A DNA stretch of 64,000 bases from Phymorhynchus buccinoides (GCA_017654935.2 CM065710.1:21244772-21308771); one strand, 5' to 3'; shown: positions 34,054-47,366, counted from the first letter of the stretch. The notes: generated by a model from the letters alone, not told the origin. A program made the numbers and translations.

Positions 34054-35205
34054 GTGCACCATAGTCAGAGGGGGTATGAACAGAGTTATGTATTTTCAAA
34101 ACTTTGATGTTCTTACTGTCATTATTTGTGTGTGTGTGATTTTTTAGAAAAGAGAAAGTGTGTACGCATGTGCATGCGCGTCAAAGTCAAGTTGAAATTT
34201 TACTTTTCACTTGACTTTGATGTGTGCGTTCATGTATTATTTTGTGTGTGTGTTTGTGCATGTGTCATTTAGTGTGTGTGTTTGTGTGTGACACTGAATG
34301 TGACATGCATGCGCACATGTGAATACATTATGATTAGACATGAACACACGAAAAAAGCACAGAAAATCGAACTCTAAAGCAAATTACACTTTTTTTGCTA
34401 AAATTAAAAGAAAAAATTAACAACTGACAGCACTTTATGCAAATCATAATTTGCTTCTCCGATTGCTAATCTAAAATTTGCCAATTAAAAACAAAACAAA
34501 ATTCCTAGTTGTACGTTTCTTGAATTTCTAAATTTCAGGTTTGCCACACAGCTATGCAATTCTGCCAGTCAAGGTTTTGCCTAATAGGGTTTGTTTCGTA
34601 ATAAAGGAATTATGCACCCAGTGACACATTCAACTTTGGGATAAAAAAAAAAGCCATAATTTCAAAACAAAAAAAGTTTTTTTTGTTTGTTTTTGTTATC
34701 GTGTTTCCACATGCAGAAAACATCCAACAATTTTGTGTTTACTGTTAGTAATTTTCATCAATTTCATTTGTAAACATGAAGCTGTGTGCGCGCAACGTTC
34801 AGTTCTGGACATAATCCAACAAACAAAAACAAAATTATTACCGGGGTATATAAAACATTTAAAAAATCAATTACAATAAAATAAGATTTTGTTTGGGCCA
34901 GGCGCTACACAATGTCAAATATTTTCTTTTTCTTTTAAATTTGATTTGTTAAAATGCCTACCTTCATGCTGTGAAAAGATAATCATATTTGTAACGCAAA
35001 AAATAAAATAAAATAAAAATGTAGCCACACAAGTTCTTAGGAAAGGAATTTGCTGACACGAGACAAGCGAAACTCGTGTGTTCATTTGAATAATTTCCAA
35101 TTTGCTACAGAAGATTTGACACAAATTGGAAAGGTGTGTGTGCGTGTTGTTATTCTGTTATTACTTTAGAGCAGTGTCCTTCATATTGGATATCATATTA
35201 AAATT
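34054..35205. other. AT-rich intergenic DNA, no gene seen
   Basis: A/T-rich sequence with a weak inverted repeat around 34168-34220 (cgtcaaagtcaagttg against cacttgactttgatg). Nothing codes. Confidence 0.5.
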
Positions 35206-35403
35206 GTTAAGAAAAGCTTCCTCCTCTGCCCCTTCCATTCATTTCAGACGGTTTCAGCAAGGGTTAGGAATAGGGTTTGGGATAGGGTTAGGGTCAGATT
35301 AGTGTTAAATACACAAAAAATAAAAGTTGATGACTAAGCTGACCCTAACCCTATCCCTAACCTGAAATGAATGGAAGGGGCAGAGGAGGGAGCTTTTCTT
35401 AAC
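35206..35403. repeat. Palindromic (foldback) element with telomere-like core
   Basis: The outer arms of about 42 bp (35206-35247 and 35362-35403, starting gttaagaaaagcttcc) are near-perfect inverses. A second inner pair, 'gggatagggttagggtcag' and its inverse, adds telomere-like TTAGGG repeats. Total length is 198 bp. It looks like a foldback or MITE-type element; no protein is encoded. Confidence 0.85.
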
Positions 35404-35419
35404 ATTTGCCATATCTTCT

Positions 35420-35710
35420 TTTTCTTCGATCACTCAGACAGTTTCCTGTCAATTATGAGTGCAGATGCGTCATGCTGCCGTTATGGGTCTAACTAAGAAA
35501 TAGCCAAGCCCCACAAGTCCGACTTCGGCTGGAGGAAATCTTTTTGAAGGTGTTTCTTAAAAAAAGGCAGGAGAATGAACCGGTAAGGCAGAAATATAGT
35601 AGATGACAGAAAGCAAAGGGAAAAGGCAGAGTCAAAGAGAGTGACAGATTAGAGGAGGCTACAAGCACAGAACTTCCAGAAGATGGGGGAACTATTTATA
35701 CAAAAGACCC
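35420..35710 (-). repeat. Dispersed repeat family S, copy 3
   Basis: On the minus strand it matches copy 1, including the segment 'gtctaactatttcttagtta' and 'gactctgccttttccctttg'. It lies immediately beside the palindrome. Confidence 0.75.
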
Positions 35711-37005
35711 ACGGGAGAACATTTTCCATATTAAGCTGCAATAATGTGTGTATGTGTGTGCGCTCTCCTGCAAGTGAGCATGTGTGCGAGTGTGTGTGTG
35801 CGTTTGTGTATGTGTGTGCATGCTGTGTGTGTAAAAGTTCCTACACCAGCATATAAGCGCACACAAGTATACACACACACAGCACGCACACACATACACA
35901 AACAACACACACGCAACCACACACATACACAGTTTTATTTTCTCACATTTATTCCCTTTTTACACACACACACACACACATAACACACGCACACAGAGCA
36001 CGCACACACACACATACACAAACAGTTTTATTTTCTCACATTTATTCCATTTTTCCACGCCTCGCAATGCTTTCTGCACATAAACAGCTTCAGTCTTTTG
36101 ATTTTGCAAAAATAATAACTGACAATAAAAACAATTTGCAGGAGTAATTATTATAGCAATCATTTTTCCCCTTTCCAATATTCACATTTTAACACAATGT
36201 TCACAAACTTGATCGTTTTAATGTTTATTCTCTTCTTTGCTCAGTCAGGCACATATGCACACACATTTAATTTATGAATGCACATGATTATACACATATA
36301 CTTGCAAACATAATAATGCAGGCTATATGCTCATTTCTTTTACACACCCCCCGTGACTTGCAGTAACACACTTAGCGCGCACACACACACAGTATGTACA
36401 CATTTACACTAAACTCCATACAAACCACACCATTCACCCGTGTGAATAATTAACAGCCTTCAAAACAGAAAATACATTATTATATTACACACATCCAATA
36501 ATAATAATCATACTCCAATCCACAATAATAATTATATAACACACCAGTATAAGATATACAAATATAATAATAACATAATATAATTAACAAACCAGCAAAA
36601 ATGATGCTGTCGTTTTTCTTGAACTTTTGTTTGCTTAGACTTCAAATCAGCTTTTTTAATTTATCAGCAGCTCTTTAAGATATTTTTTAATCTTATTGAA
36701 ATTTAAAAACTGCTTGGTTCTATTTTTTCAGATATAAAGCACAGATTATTGTAAAGTTATCTTATAATATATATAAAAATTACAATGTTTGATTAAAACA
36801 CGGAAAGTGGCATCTTCAAACATTTAACTTATGATCTTAAAGCGAGAGAGACAGAGTGTGTGTGTGTCTCAATCTATGCATGCATGTGAATATGTGTGTA
36901 AGTGTGCATGCAGCTGCAACTGTAAAAGTGTGTGTGTCCACATGAAATTAAAAAAAAAAAGTCTTTCATAAAATGTCTACGACAGGAGACTCCCTAAAAA
37001 CAGTA
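35711..37005. other. Low-complexity and AT-rich intergenic DNA
   Basis: It starts with GT/CA-rich tracts to about 36020, including a direct duplication of 'cagttttattttctcacatttattcc' in part (35930, 36023). The remainder is AT-rich without a gene. Confidence 0.55.
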
Positions 37006-37028
37006 CCGTATTTTTCGGCTTAAAGGAC

Positions 37029-38795
37029 GCCCCAGTGCATAAGGCACCCTGATTGTTAAATACAGCATATATACTGGACATACTGTATGCCCCAGTGCAT
37101 AAGGCACCCTGATTGTTAAATACAGCATATATACTGGACATACTGTATGCCCCAGTGCATAAGGCACCCTGATTGTTAAATACAGCATATATACTGCACA
37201 TACTGTATGCCCCAGTGCATAAGGCACCCTGATTGTTAAATACAGCATATATACTGGACATACTGTATGCCCCAGTGCATAAGGCACCCTGATTGTTAAA
37301 TACAGCATATATACTGGACATACTGTATGCCTAGCTGTATATATACTGCACATACTGTATGCCCCAGTGCATAAGGCACCCTGATTGTTAAATACAGCAT
37401 ATATACTGGACATACATGTATGCCTAGGTGCATATATACTGGACATACTGTATGCCTAGGTGTATATATATACTGGACATACTGTATGCCTAGGTGTATA
37501 TATACTGGACATACTGTATGCCTAGGTGTATATATACTGGACATACTGTATGCCTAGGTGTATATATACTGGACATACTGTATGCCTAGGTGTATATATA
37601 TACTGGACATACTGTATGCCTAGCTGTATATATACTGGACATACTGTATGCCTAGGTGTATATATACTGGACATACTGTATGCCTAGGTGTATATATACT
37701 GGACATACTGTATGCCTAGGTGTATATATACTGGACATACATGTATGCCTAGGTGTATATATACTGGACATACTGTATGCCTAGGTGTATATATACTGGA
37801 CATACATGTATGCCTAGGTGTATATATACTGGACATACTGTATGCCTAGGTGTATATATACTGGACATACTGTATGCCTAGGTGTATATATACTGGACAT
37901 ACATGTATGCCTAGCTGTATATATACTGGACATACATGTATGCCTAGGTGCATATATACTGGACATACATGTATGCCTAGCCCTAGGTGTATATATACTG
38001 GACATACATGTACATGTATGCCTAGGTGCATATATACTGGACATACATGTATGCCTAGGTGTATATATACTGGACATACATGTATGCCTAGGTGTATATA
38101 TACTGGACATACATGTATGCCTAGGTGTATATATATACTGGACATACATGTATGCCTAGGTGTATATATATACTGGACATACATGTACATGTATGCCTAG
38201 GTGTATATACTGGACATACATGTATGCCTAGGTGTATATATATACTGGACATACTGTATGCCTAGGTGTATATATACTGGACATACATGTATGCCTAGGT
38301 GTATATATACTGGACATACATGTATGCCTAGGTGTATATATACTGGACATACATGTATGCCTAGGTGTATATATACTGGACATACATGTATGCCTAGGTG
38401 TATATATACTGGACATACATGTATGCCTAGGTGTATATATATACTGGACATACATGTATGCCTAGGTGTATATATACTGGACATACTGTATGCCTAGGTG
38501 TATATATACTGGACATACTGTATGCCTAGGTGTATATATATACTGGACATACATGTATGCCTAGGTGTATATATACTGGACATACTGTATGCCTAGGTGT
38601 ATATATATACTGGACATACTGTATGCCTAGGTGTATATATACTGGACATACTGTATGCCTAGGTGTATATATACTGGACATACTGTATGCCTAGGTGTAT
38701 ATATACTGGACATACATGTATGCCTAGGTGTATATATACTGGACATACATGTATGCCTAGGTGCATATATACTGGACATACATGTATGCCTAGGT
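37029..38795 (+). repeat. 60-bp then 32-bp minisatellite
   Basis: Five copies of a 60-bp unit (gccccagtgcataaggcacc, then ...tatatactggacatactgtat) give way to about 45 copies of a 32-bp unit sharing only 'tatatatactggacatac' and 'tgtatgcctaggtg'. The shorter unit therefore derives from the end of the longer one. Length variants (tactgt/tacatgt, tatatata runs) are mixed. Confidence 0.95.
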
Positions 38796-38919
38796 AAGCT
38801 GCATGCAGCAGACCTATATAATTATGTACCTTATGAGGCACATAGCAAAACACTCGCCAAGAAAAGATTACTACATTTGTTTTACTTTTATAGTGCATGA
38901 CTAGCTCTGTGAAGATTGT

Positions 38920-39985
38920 GCAAAACCTTTAAAACAACCCCACCATCAAAGAAACAACTAAGATTCTTTAGGGTAAGAGTTCTTCTTCAATAAAAACCTT
39001 TAAAACAACCCCACCATCAAAGAAACAATTAAGATTAATTAGGGTAAGCGTTCTTCTTCAATAAAAACCTTTAAAACAACCCCACCATCAAAGAAACAAC
39101 TAAGATTAATTAGGGTAAGCGTTCTTCTTCAATAAAAACCTTTAAAACAACCCCACCATCAAAGAAACAATGAAAATTCTTTAGGGTAAGAGTTCTTCTT
39201 CAATAAAAACCTTTAAAACAACCCCACCATCAAAGAAACAATGAAGATTCTTTAGGGTAAGCGTTCTTCTTCAATAAAAACCTTTAAAACAACCCCACCA
39301 TCAAAGAAACAATGAAGATTAATTAGGGTAAGCGTTCTTCTTCAATAAAAACCTTTAAAACAACCCCACCATCAAAGAAACAATGAAGATTAATTAGGGT
39401 AAGCGTTCTTCTTCAATAAAAACCTTTAAAACAACCCCACCATCAAAGAAACAATTAAGATTCTTTAGGGTAAGCGTTCTTCTTCAATAAAAACCTTTAA
39501 AACAACCCCACCATCAAAGAAACAATTAAGATTAATTAGGGTAAGCGTTCTTCTTCAATAAAAACCTTTAAAACAACCCCACCATCAAAGAAACAATTAA
39601 GATTCTTTAGGGTAAGCGTTCTTCTTCAATAAAAACCTTTAAAACAACCCCACCATCAAAGAAACAATGAAGATTAATTAGGGTAAGCGTTCTTCTTCAA
39701 TAAAAACCTTTAAAACAACCCCACCATCAAAGAAACAACTAAGATTCTTTAGGGTAAGCGTTCTTCTTCAATAAAAACCTTTAAAACAACCCCACCATCA
39801 AAGAAACAACTAACATTAATTAGGGTAAGAGTTCTTCTTCAATAAAAACCTTTAAAACAACCCCACCATCAAAGAAACAACTAACATTAATTAGGGTAAG
39901 AGTTCTTCTTCAATAAAACCCAACCCACCCCACTTTAAAACAACCCCACCATCAAAGAAACAATGAAGATTATTAAGGGTAAATG
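38920..39985 (+). repeat. 70-bp tandem repeat, about fifteen copies
   Basis: Units read 'aacctttaaaacaaccccac' plus 'catcaaagaaacaa', a variable 'ctaagattctttagggtaag' or 'tgaagattaattagggtaag', and 'cgttcttcttcaataaaa'. Each contains AATAAA on the plus strand. Confidence 0.95.
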
Positions 39986-40346
39986 CTCTTCAATAGCAAT
40001 TTTGGTGCAAAAATTCAACTGGACTTTTTGTGCTTAAAACCCAGAAACATTACAGCCGTGTGATTACGTGAGCAAGTTATTTATTTGACGTATGTGCTAT
40101 TCTATAATTTTCTTTGTATTGTGCGCATAGATAAGGCGCTATGCATGGATTAGGCGCAGGAGTCAAAGTACATTTAAAAGAAAAAAGTGTACCATATTTT
40201 ACCGACTATAAGGCAATGCTATTTTCCCCAGACTGAGACCTTATAATATGACAAAGGATATGAGAGAAGATGTAATAACAAAATCTGAAATGTGTGTAAA
40301 ATTTGGGGGGTGCTAAGGTGCACCTCATGGTCAGAAAAATACAATG

Positions 40347-40799
40347 TTAGTGATTGAGTGATTGTTGTCATATTGTCTACTAGTCACCAGCCTGGTGAAA
40401 TGAATAAAGTTTTTCTTTTTTACATTTGAATCAAATTCAGTGTATATATGCACACACATACCCTCATTAAAACTGACTGGCCTAACTTATAATAGACAAG
40501 AAATATGAAAGTCTACAAAAAAATTGCAGTTCACAACAATGTAAAGAAAATAATGTATTGCCAATTCCATAGATCCAGTCTTTTTCTTCTCTTTGAAACA
40601 TCTTACAAGACCACTCAAAACTTTTTTTAATTATTTTTTATACAGATTTGACTACCATAGCATAAAAATATAAAATAAAATACGTATCAAAATGATAACA
40701 TTCCACACATTAAAAAATAAAACAAAATAAAACCAAACATTAAAAAAATTACAATAACATTCTAATGAGGTCGCTCGATTTTTCTTGAATATGGTTAAC
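40347..40799. other. AT-rich spacer
   Basis: Nothing recognisable beyond A/T-rich sequence. Confidence 0.5.
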
Positions 40800-41760
40800 A
40801 TACAGTTCTTCCTCTCTCTCTCACTCCCAGTTTCACACATATACACACATATCTCTTTCTCTCACTTCCAGTTTCACATCTATACACACATCTCTCTCTC
40901 TCTCACTCCAACTTTCACACCTATACACACATCTCTCTCTCTCTCACTCCAACTTTCACACCTATACACACATCTCTCTCTCTCTCAATCCAACTTTCAC
41001 ACCTATACACACATCTCTCTCTCACTCCAACTTTCACACCTATACACACATCTCTCTCTCTCTCTCACTCCCAGTTTCACACCTATACACACATCTCTCT
41101 CTCACTTCCAGTTTCACACCTATACACACACATCTCTCTCTCTCACTCCCACTTCCAGTTTCACACCTATACACACACATCTCTCTCTCTCCAACTTCCA
41201 GTTTCACACCTATACACACATCTCTCTCACTCCCACTTCCAGTTTCACACCTATACACACATCTCTCTCTCACTCCAACTTCCAGTTTCACACCTATACA
41301 CACATCTCTCTCACTCCAACTTCCAGTTTCATACCTATACACACATCTCTCTCACTCCCACTTAAAGTTTCACACCTATACACACATCTCTCTCTCACTC
41401 CAACTTCCAGTTTCACACCTATACACATATCTCTCTCATTCCCACACCTATACACACACATCTCTCTCTCCCTCCCACTTCCACACCTATACACACATCT
41501 CTCTCTCACTCCCACTTTCACACCTATACACACATCTCTCTCTCACTCCCACTTTCAGTTTCACACCTATACACACATCTCTCTCTCACTTTCACACACA
41601 TCTCTCTCTCACTCCCACACCTATACACACATCTCTCACTCCCACTTTCACACCTATACACACATCTCTCACTCCCACTTTCACACCTATACACACATCT
41701 CACTCTCACACCTATACACACATCTCTCTCTCTTTCTCTCTCTCTCTTTCTCTCTGTATC
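40800..41760 (+). repeat. Minisatellite with (CT)n and 'cctatacacacat' core
   Basis: About 25 units of 28-50 bp combine 'cacacctatacacacatctc', a variable (tc)n and 'actcccacttccagttt'. The open frames on both strands (340 codons plus) are repeat artefacts. Confidence 0.95.
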
Positions 41761-41769
41761 TCTTGTACT

Positions 41770-43220
41770 CTTATGAACACACACACATATACCCAAAATA
41801 TATATGAAGGAAAAAGCAATATACAACTGGCCAGAAATTATATCCCTGCGCCAAAGGGCCGCCATTTTTTGTCCTTGTGTATCTGTGTGTCTGTGAACAT
41901 CCCCCCCACAACACACACACATACAGCACACTGTCATAATAATCGTAGCTCCGCAGCAAAATGCACCCGCAGCTCTGCAGCAAATGCATTGCTGAAGAAC
42001 GAGAGGTAGATATTTAAATGTTTCTTTTTATCATACAAGGCACTAAGCATGTATTTTAAATTATACACAATCAATAAAAACTGATTTGGGGAGGGAGGAA
42101 GGGTGGAGGGGCTGTGTTGGGGGTGGATGGTAAGATGAAAGGGGGGGGGGGGGGGGAGAAAGTGTCAAGCAACAATGAAAGAAAAGGAGTGAATGGATGG
42201 GAGGGTAGAGGGAGGGAGAGAGAAGGAAAAAAGTGCTCGCTATCATTTACTTAGCCGATAACATAAATAATTTCTTGAATTTGTTTTTCTTTTACCTCAA
42301 AATGACAGAGGATCAAAGCTAAACACTATGATTGCATAAAAACTAAAGTAATTTTATTTTACAAGTGACATACAATAAAAATCACATATAAAGCAGTAAA
42401 ATCAGAATAAGGGCAAAGGGGAGCTTTACCAATAGCATTCATTTTTTGTTGAAAAAAATAAGAACAAAAACTGGCAAGAATTTAATTTCATGATACAATT
42501 AAAAAGTGTGATATTTTGAAGTAAATAATTCTATTCAAAACTTGCCATTTTAAAAAAATCTGGTTTTTAAACCTATTTCTATTTAATTTTTTTAATGACA
42601 GAACAGAAATAATGAAAACCTTTATCTCTGTTCAGTTTGTGGCGAAAGCATTTTCAATAAAGTAAATCCAAATGTTTACAAAATACCAAGTTTTTTTGTC
42701 ATGAAATAATGATTTTCTGGTTATAATTGATAGATTGGATGTAGCCACTGACATACGATAATTGAATAAAGTGTAGATTATTCAAAAAAAGAAAAAGAAT
42801 GCAATAGCTAACTTACAAAATATATATATATCATTCAACAACAATAAAAGAATTATATTGCTAACTTAAACAAAATTATTAAATAAGATAAAGAAAAATC
42901 GTTTTGATGTAAAAATCACGTATAAAATTTGCCTTCAATTCGAAGATGCAATAAATAGTGTTTAGGATAATCCATATTGTAAAACTAAATGATTTGCCCT
43001 AGACATCGAACAGTGTAGACAAAGGAAGCAATCAAAACAATTAAAAAAATTCAAAAAGGCAGTTCCAAAGGCTTAAACTCTACACAAAAGTACACTATAT
43101 ATACTGAGTAACTCCTTGACAAACTAACACATATACATAAAACAAATATATATATAACAAGTGGTAGCTGATATTTCAGGCAAAATAAAAGAGTTAGCAG
43201 TTGGAAGATGCTACAAAAAC
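41770..43220. other. AT-rich intergenic DNA
   Basis: Includes G runs at 42139-42156 and purine-rich GGGA tracts to 42230, then about 1 kb of AT-rich DNA without coding potential. Confidence 0.5.
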
Positions 43221-43663
43221 ACAAGATCAAATCATCAAGCGATATTTGACAAATGGCCATGACTTGTTCAAACCCTGAACATCACAAGATCAAATCATCA
43301 AGCGATATTTGACAAAGGGCCATGACTTGTTCAAACCCTGAACATCACAAGATCAAATCATCAAGCGATATTTGACAAAGGGCCATGACTTGTTCAAACC
43401 CTGAACATCACAAGATCAAATCATCAAGCGATATTTGACAAAGGGCCATGACTTGTTCAAACCCTGAACATCACAAGATCAAATCATCAAGCGATATTTG
43501 ACAAAGGGCCATGACTTGTTCAAACCCTGAACATCACAAGATCAAATCATCAAGCGATATATGACAAAGGGCCATGACTTGTTCAAACCCTGAACATCAC
43601 AAGATCAAATCATCAAGCGATATATGACAAAGGGCCATGACTTGTTCAAACCCTGAACATCAC
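43221..43663 (+). repeat. 63-bp tandem repeat, seven copies
   Basis: Units begin atcacaagatcaaatcatca at 43281 and every 63 bp; the first copy starts near 43221. They are almost identical (atttgac/atatgac, aatgg/aaggg). Confidence 0.96.
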
Positions 43664-43778
43664 AGGCCTGCCCCCTCCACTTCCCATAGCCAACATACAA
43701 CGTTCTGAAATGTATTAATAAACCTTTGTTCGTGATTCCTACATCAAGGCTCATCAAAGTTCTGCATTTTAATGTGTA

Positions 43779-43951
43779 CAGTGAAAATCGCTTAAGTCAA
43801 AACTGGAGGGACTGAAATTTCATTTTGAGATAGCCAATATTTGGAGTTAAAAAGACCTTTTAGCACAAAGATGATTCAACTGGGACCAGACAATTATTGT
43901 GAGTTACTCAACTTTTGAGTTATCCGTCTTTGAGTTAGCAGGAATCCACTG
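43779..43951. mobile_element. MITE family M, copy 1 (CAGTGAAAATCGCTTAAG)
   Basis: Ends CAGTGAAAATCG and CCACTG with TA on both sides. The body has 'gtcaaaactggagggactga', 'gatagccaatat' and repeated 'tttgagttatccg' near the right end. Related copies lie at 54292-54466 and 62922-63683. Confidence 0.85.
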
Positions 43952-44129
43952 TATTTGGTGTGAAATGTTGTTTTCTTCAATAGTCATGCTCAAATGTGGC
44001 TAGCAATATTAGATATTTATATGCTTACAAGTTAGAAATTGATTTGCAAAAAACACACAAGAATTTATTTTAAAATATTTAGATGTTGCCAAATTAGAAA
44101 CGACTTTTTTCTGCATCCCATCCCTAGCC

Positions 44130-44400
44130 ACCCTCCTCACCCTCCCCTTTCTCCTGAACTGTTCCGATCCTACACCAGCACCACTGCACACTCACCCCAC
44201 ACCCCTCCCCTTTCTCCTGAACTGTTCCGATCCTACACCAGCACCACTGCACACTCACCCCACACCCCTCCCCTTTCTCCTGAACTGTTCCGATCCTACA
44301 CCAGCACCACTGCACACTCACCCCACACCCCTCCCCTTTCTCCTGAACTGTTCCGATCCTACACCAGCACCACTGCACCCCCACCCACCCCACCCCACCC
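44130..44400 (+). repeat. 63-bp tandem repeat, four copies
   Basis: Units contain 'gaactgttccgatcctacac' at 44156, 44219, 44282 and 44345, with 'cagcaccactgcac' and C-rich joins. Confidence 0.96.
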
Positions 44401-45417
44401 TTAGTTAATGTAAAATGAAGAAAAAACACAATGACGTTGGTGCTGTGGGGTTGCATCACCAAGGGCTTACTTGGCCCATCCAAGGAAACAAAACAAAACT
44501 GTCACCCAAACAAAAACTTATCTTTTGATTTAGACATAATCAGGGTCAATGGTTGATTGATTCAGCCCCTCAAATATTAAAAAAGGGGTGGGGGTGGGTC
44601 AAGAAAAAATAAATCCATCACAACACAATTTTCAGTTTCCCGCAGACAGGGGCAGGTAGGCAGATAACTCCCCATCATCTTGTTTTTGTTTGTACATATC
44701 AAAACGCACATAACTTTCCTTACTTTTTAACAACTCTTTGTTTGAGTAAATGTTACACATATTATACACACACCTATCTGAGCTATTTTATTGTTTCACA
44801 GATTACAATTTTTTTTAAAGAAGAAATAGACCCAATCCTTCCCTTTGTTCTCCTTTTTTCAAACACATCGGCAGTCTGTTGCAGCTGAGCACTCCCTAGC
44901 AGGGTTAAATCAAATCAATCCCTAGCAGGGTTAAATCAAATCAATCCCTAGCAGAGTTAAATTAAATCAATCCCCAGCAGGTTGTAGATGTAGAATCAAG
45001 TAGTAAGTAGAATGATGTACATGTAGTAGTAGACGACAAAAAAGCACCCAACTCACGACCCCCTCCTTCCTCTTCATCCCCCCCCCCTCCCCCCATCATA
45101 CCTCTTTCCCCGCTGTTTATAACTAACACCACATTACACCAAATTTACTCACTTTTTCCTATTCTTTTTTTTGCTTTCTCTATCCAATCTCTTACTAACC
45201 ATCTTATTTGCTAGTAGTATTTTTTCTTTCCTTTTTTTTTTTGGTTCTTCAAAGGTTCTACTTTTTTTCCAAAGACAAAGTTTGTCAAAAAAACCCTTGT
45301 CACAAAATAGTATGAAACTTCCGCTACAACAAGAAAATGGTACAAATATATTCCACTTGCACATTCACTAATAATAGTAACAATCCGAGAGGGACTCCTT
45401 TTTAGTCTAAGGAACCA
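44401..45417. other. Intergenic DNA, no gene seen
   Basis: A three-copy 'tccctagcagggttaaatca' repeat lies at 44890-44980. C-rich runs occur near 45078-45095. The rest is featureless. Confidence 0.5.
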
Positions 45418-46685
45418 GAGGGTTTTCCCCCTCAATAAAGTAAGAAGACAATGGAGAAGGGAGAGACAGGGAGGGTTTTCCCCCTCAATAAAGTAAGAAG
45501 ACAATGGAGAAGGGAGAGACAGGGAGGGTTTTCCCCCTCAATAAAGTAAGAAGGCAATGGAGAAGGGAGAGACAGGGAGGGTTTCCCCCCTCAATAAAGT
45601 AAGAAGACAATGGAGAAGGGAGAGACAGGGAGGGTTTTCCCCCTCAATAAAGTAAGAAGGCAATGGAGAAGGGAGAGACAGAGGGTTTCCCCCTCAATAA
45701 AGTAAGAAGGCAATGGAGAAGGGAGAGGCAGGGAGGGTTTTCCCCCTCAATAAAGTAGGAAGGCAATGGAGAAGGGAGAGACAGGTGGTTTTCTCCCTCA
45801 ATAAAGTAAGAAGGCAATGGAGAAGGGAGAGACAGGGAGGGTTTTCCCCCTCAATAAAGTAAGAAGGCAATGGAGAAGGGAGAGACAGGGAGGGTTTCCC
45901 CCCTCAATAAAGTAAGAAGGCAATGGAGAAGGGAGAGACAGGGAGGGTTTTCCCCCTCAATAAAGTAAGAAGGCAATGGAGAAGGGAGAGACAGGGAGGG
46001 TTTCCCCCCTCAATAAAGTAAGAAGACAATGGAGAAGGGAGAGACAGGGAGGGTTTCCCCCCTCAATAAAGTAAGAAGGCAATGGAGGAGGGAGAGACAG
46101 GGAGGGTTTCCCCCCTCAATAAAGTAAGAAGGCAATGGAGAAGGGAGAGACAGGGAGGGTTTTCCCCCTCAATAAAGTAAGAAGGCAATGGAGAAGGGAG
46201 AGGCAGGGAGGGTTTTCCCCCTCAATAAAGTAGGAAGGCAATGGAGAAGGGAGAGACAGGTGGTTTTCTCCCTCAATAAAGTAAGAAGGCAATGGAGAAG
46301 GGAGAGGCAGGGAGGGTTTCCTCCCTCAATAAAGTAAGAAGGCAATGGAGAAGGGAGAGACAGGGAGGGTTTTCCCCCTCAATAAAGTAAGAAGGCAATG
46401 GAGGAGGGAGAGAAAGGGAGGGTTTCCCCCCTCAATAAAGTAAGAAGGCAATGGAGAAGGGAGAGACAGGGAGGGTTTTCCCCCTCAATAAAGTAAGAAG
46501 GCAATGGAGAAGGGAGAGACAGGGAGGGTTTTCCCCCTCAATAAAGTAAGAAGACAATGGAGAAGGGAGAGACAGGGAGGGTTTTCCCCCTCAATAAAGT
46601 AAGAAGGCAATGGAGAAGGGAGAGACAGGGAGGGTTTTCCCGCTCAATAAAGTAAGAAGGCAATGGAGAAGGGAGAGACAGGGGA
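45418..46685 (+). repeat. 53-bp tandem repeat, about 24 copies
   Basis: Units 'ggttttccccctcaataaag' plus 'taagaaggcaatggagaagg' and 'gagagacagggag'. Every unit carries AATAAA on the plus strand. Higher-order blocks recur (for example the 'acaggtggttttctccctc' variant at 45783 and 46256), showing duplication of multi-unit segments. Confidence 0.96.
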
Positions 46686-47366
46686 TGGGATACAAGGGAC
46701 AGTTTAAGGTGATTGAACAAAAAAAAATCATTCCTGCAAAAGTTTTTCCCCTTTAAACAATTGTTTACAGCTTTAAAGATAAACATCTTCCTACCAGTTT
46801 TTTTATTTTTCTACTTTTGAACGTCTTTCAGCATGACGTCGGACAAAGAACTCCTACCACTGTACCAGTATTTCCTTAGCTTAAAAGGGGAAAAGCCGCC
46901 CTCATGGCAATGCAATTTTTAAAAAGAACACGTTTCTCTCAACAAAGCGAAGATATCCAAACAAAGCTTCCTTCATTAAATAAAACAAAATAATAATAAT
47001 TATAGACTCGAGCAAATACAGGAACAAAAACTCAATAAAAGCTGTTCCTTTTCACTTCTCTCAGCAAAAGTCTCCACCCTCCCTTTTACCCCACCCCCCG
47101 CTGACACCCTCCCTTTTACTTCCCCACCCCCCGCTGACACCCCCCGCTGACACCCTCCCTTTTACTTCCCCACCCTCCCTTTTACTTCCACACCCACCCA
47201 CTCCCACAAAAATATCAAAACTTCAACAAAAGTTTTCAACAAAAAAGAACATAAAAACCCCAAACTGGCAAAACGTCATCACAAGGTCTTCACCAGAACT
47301 TTCTCTGGAGTCTCTCTCTCTCTCTCACTCACACTGTGGGTCTGTGTCTGCGTGTGTCACTATCTA
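46686..47366 (-). other. Presumed 3' UTR and downstream region of the I-SMAD gene
   Basis: Immediately past the SMAD stop codon (minus strand) are a short GA run and CT-rich stretches, and at 47075-47185 a C-rich minisatellite (accctcccttttacttcccc, ccccgctgac). No polyadenylation signal could be assigned with confidence. Confidence 0.5.

Larger units (their letters stand above)
37006..40346. mobile_element. CCGTATTTTTC-type element inflated by two minisatellites
   Basis: The left end ccgtatttttcggctta is preceded by TA. Candidate right ends are near 40190 (before a further 'taccatattttaccgactata') and near 40346 (gtcagaaaaatacaatg). The segment 'gcgcaggagtcaaagtacat' near 40155 matches the right side of the element at 31216-32194 (cgcaggggtcaaagtt), supporting family membership. 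The interior holds two unrelated arrays. The last 155 bp may be a separate small copy. Confidence 0.55.

Noticed and set aside
40785..41937. Ser/His/Thr-rich 340-codon open frame
   Set aside because: It is a CT/CA minisatellite; both strands are open for the same reason.
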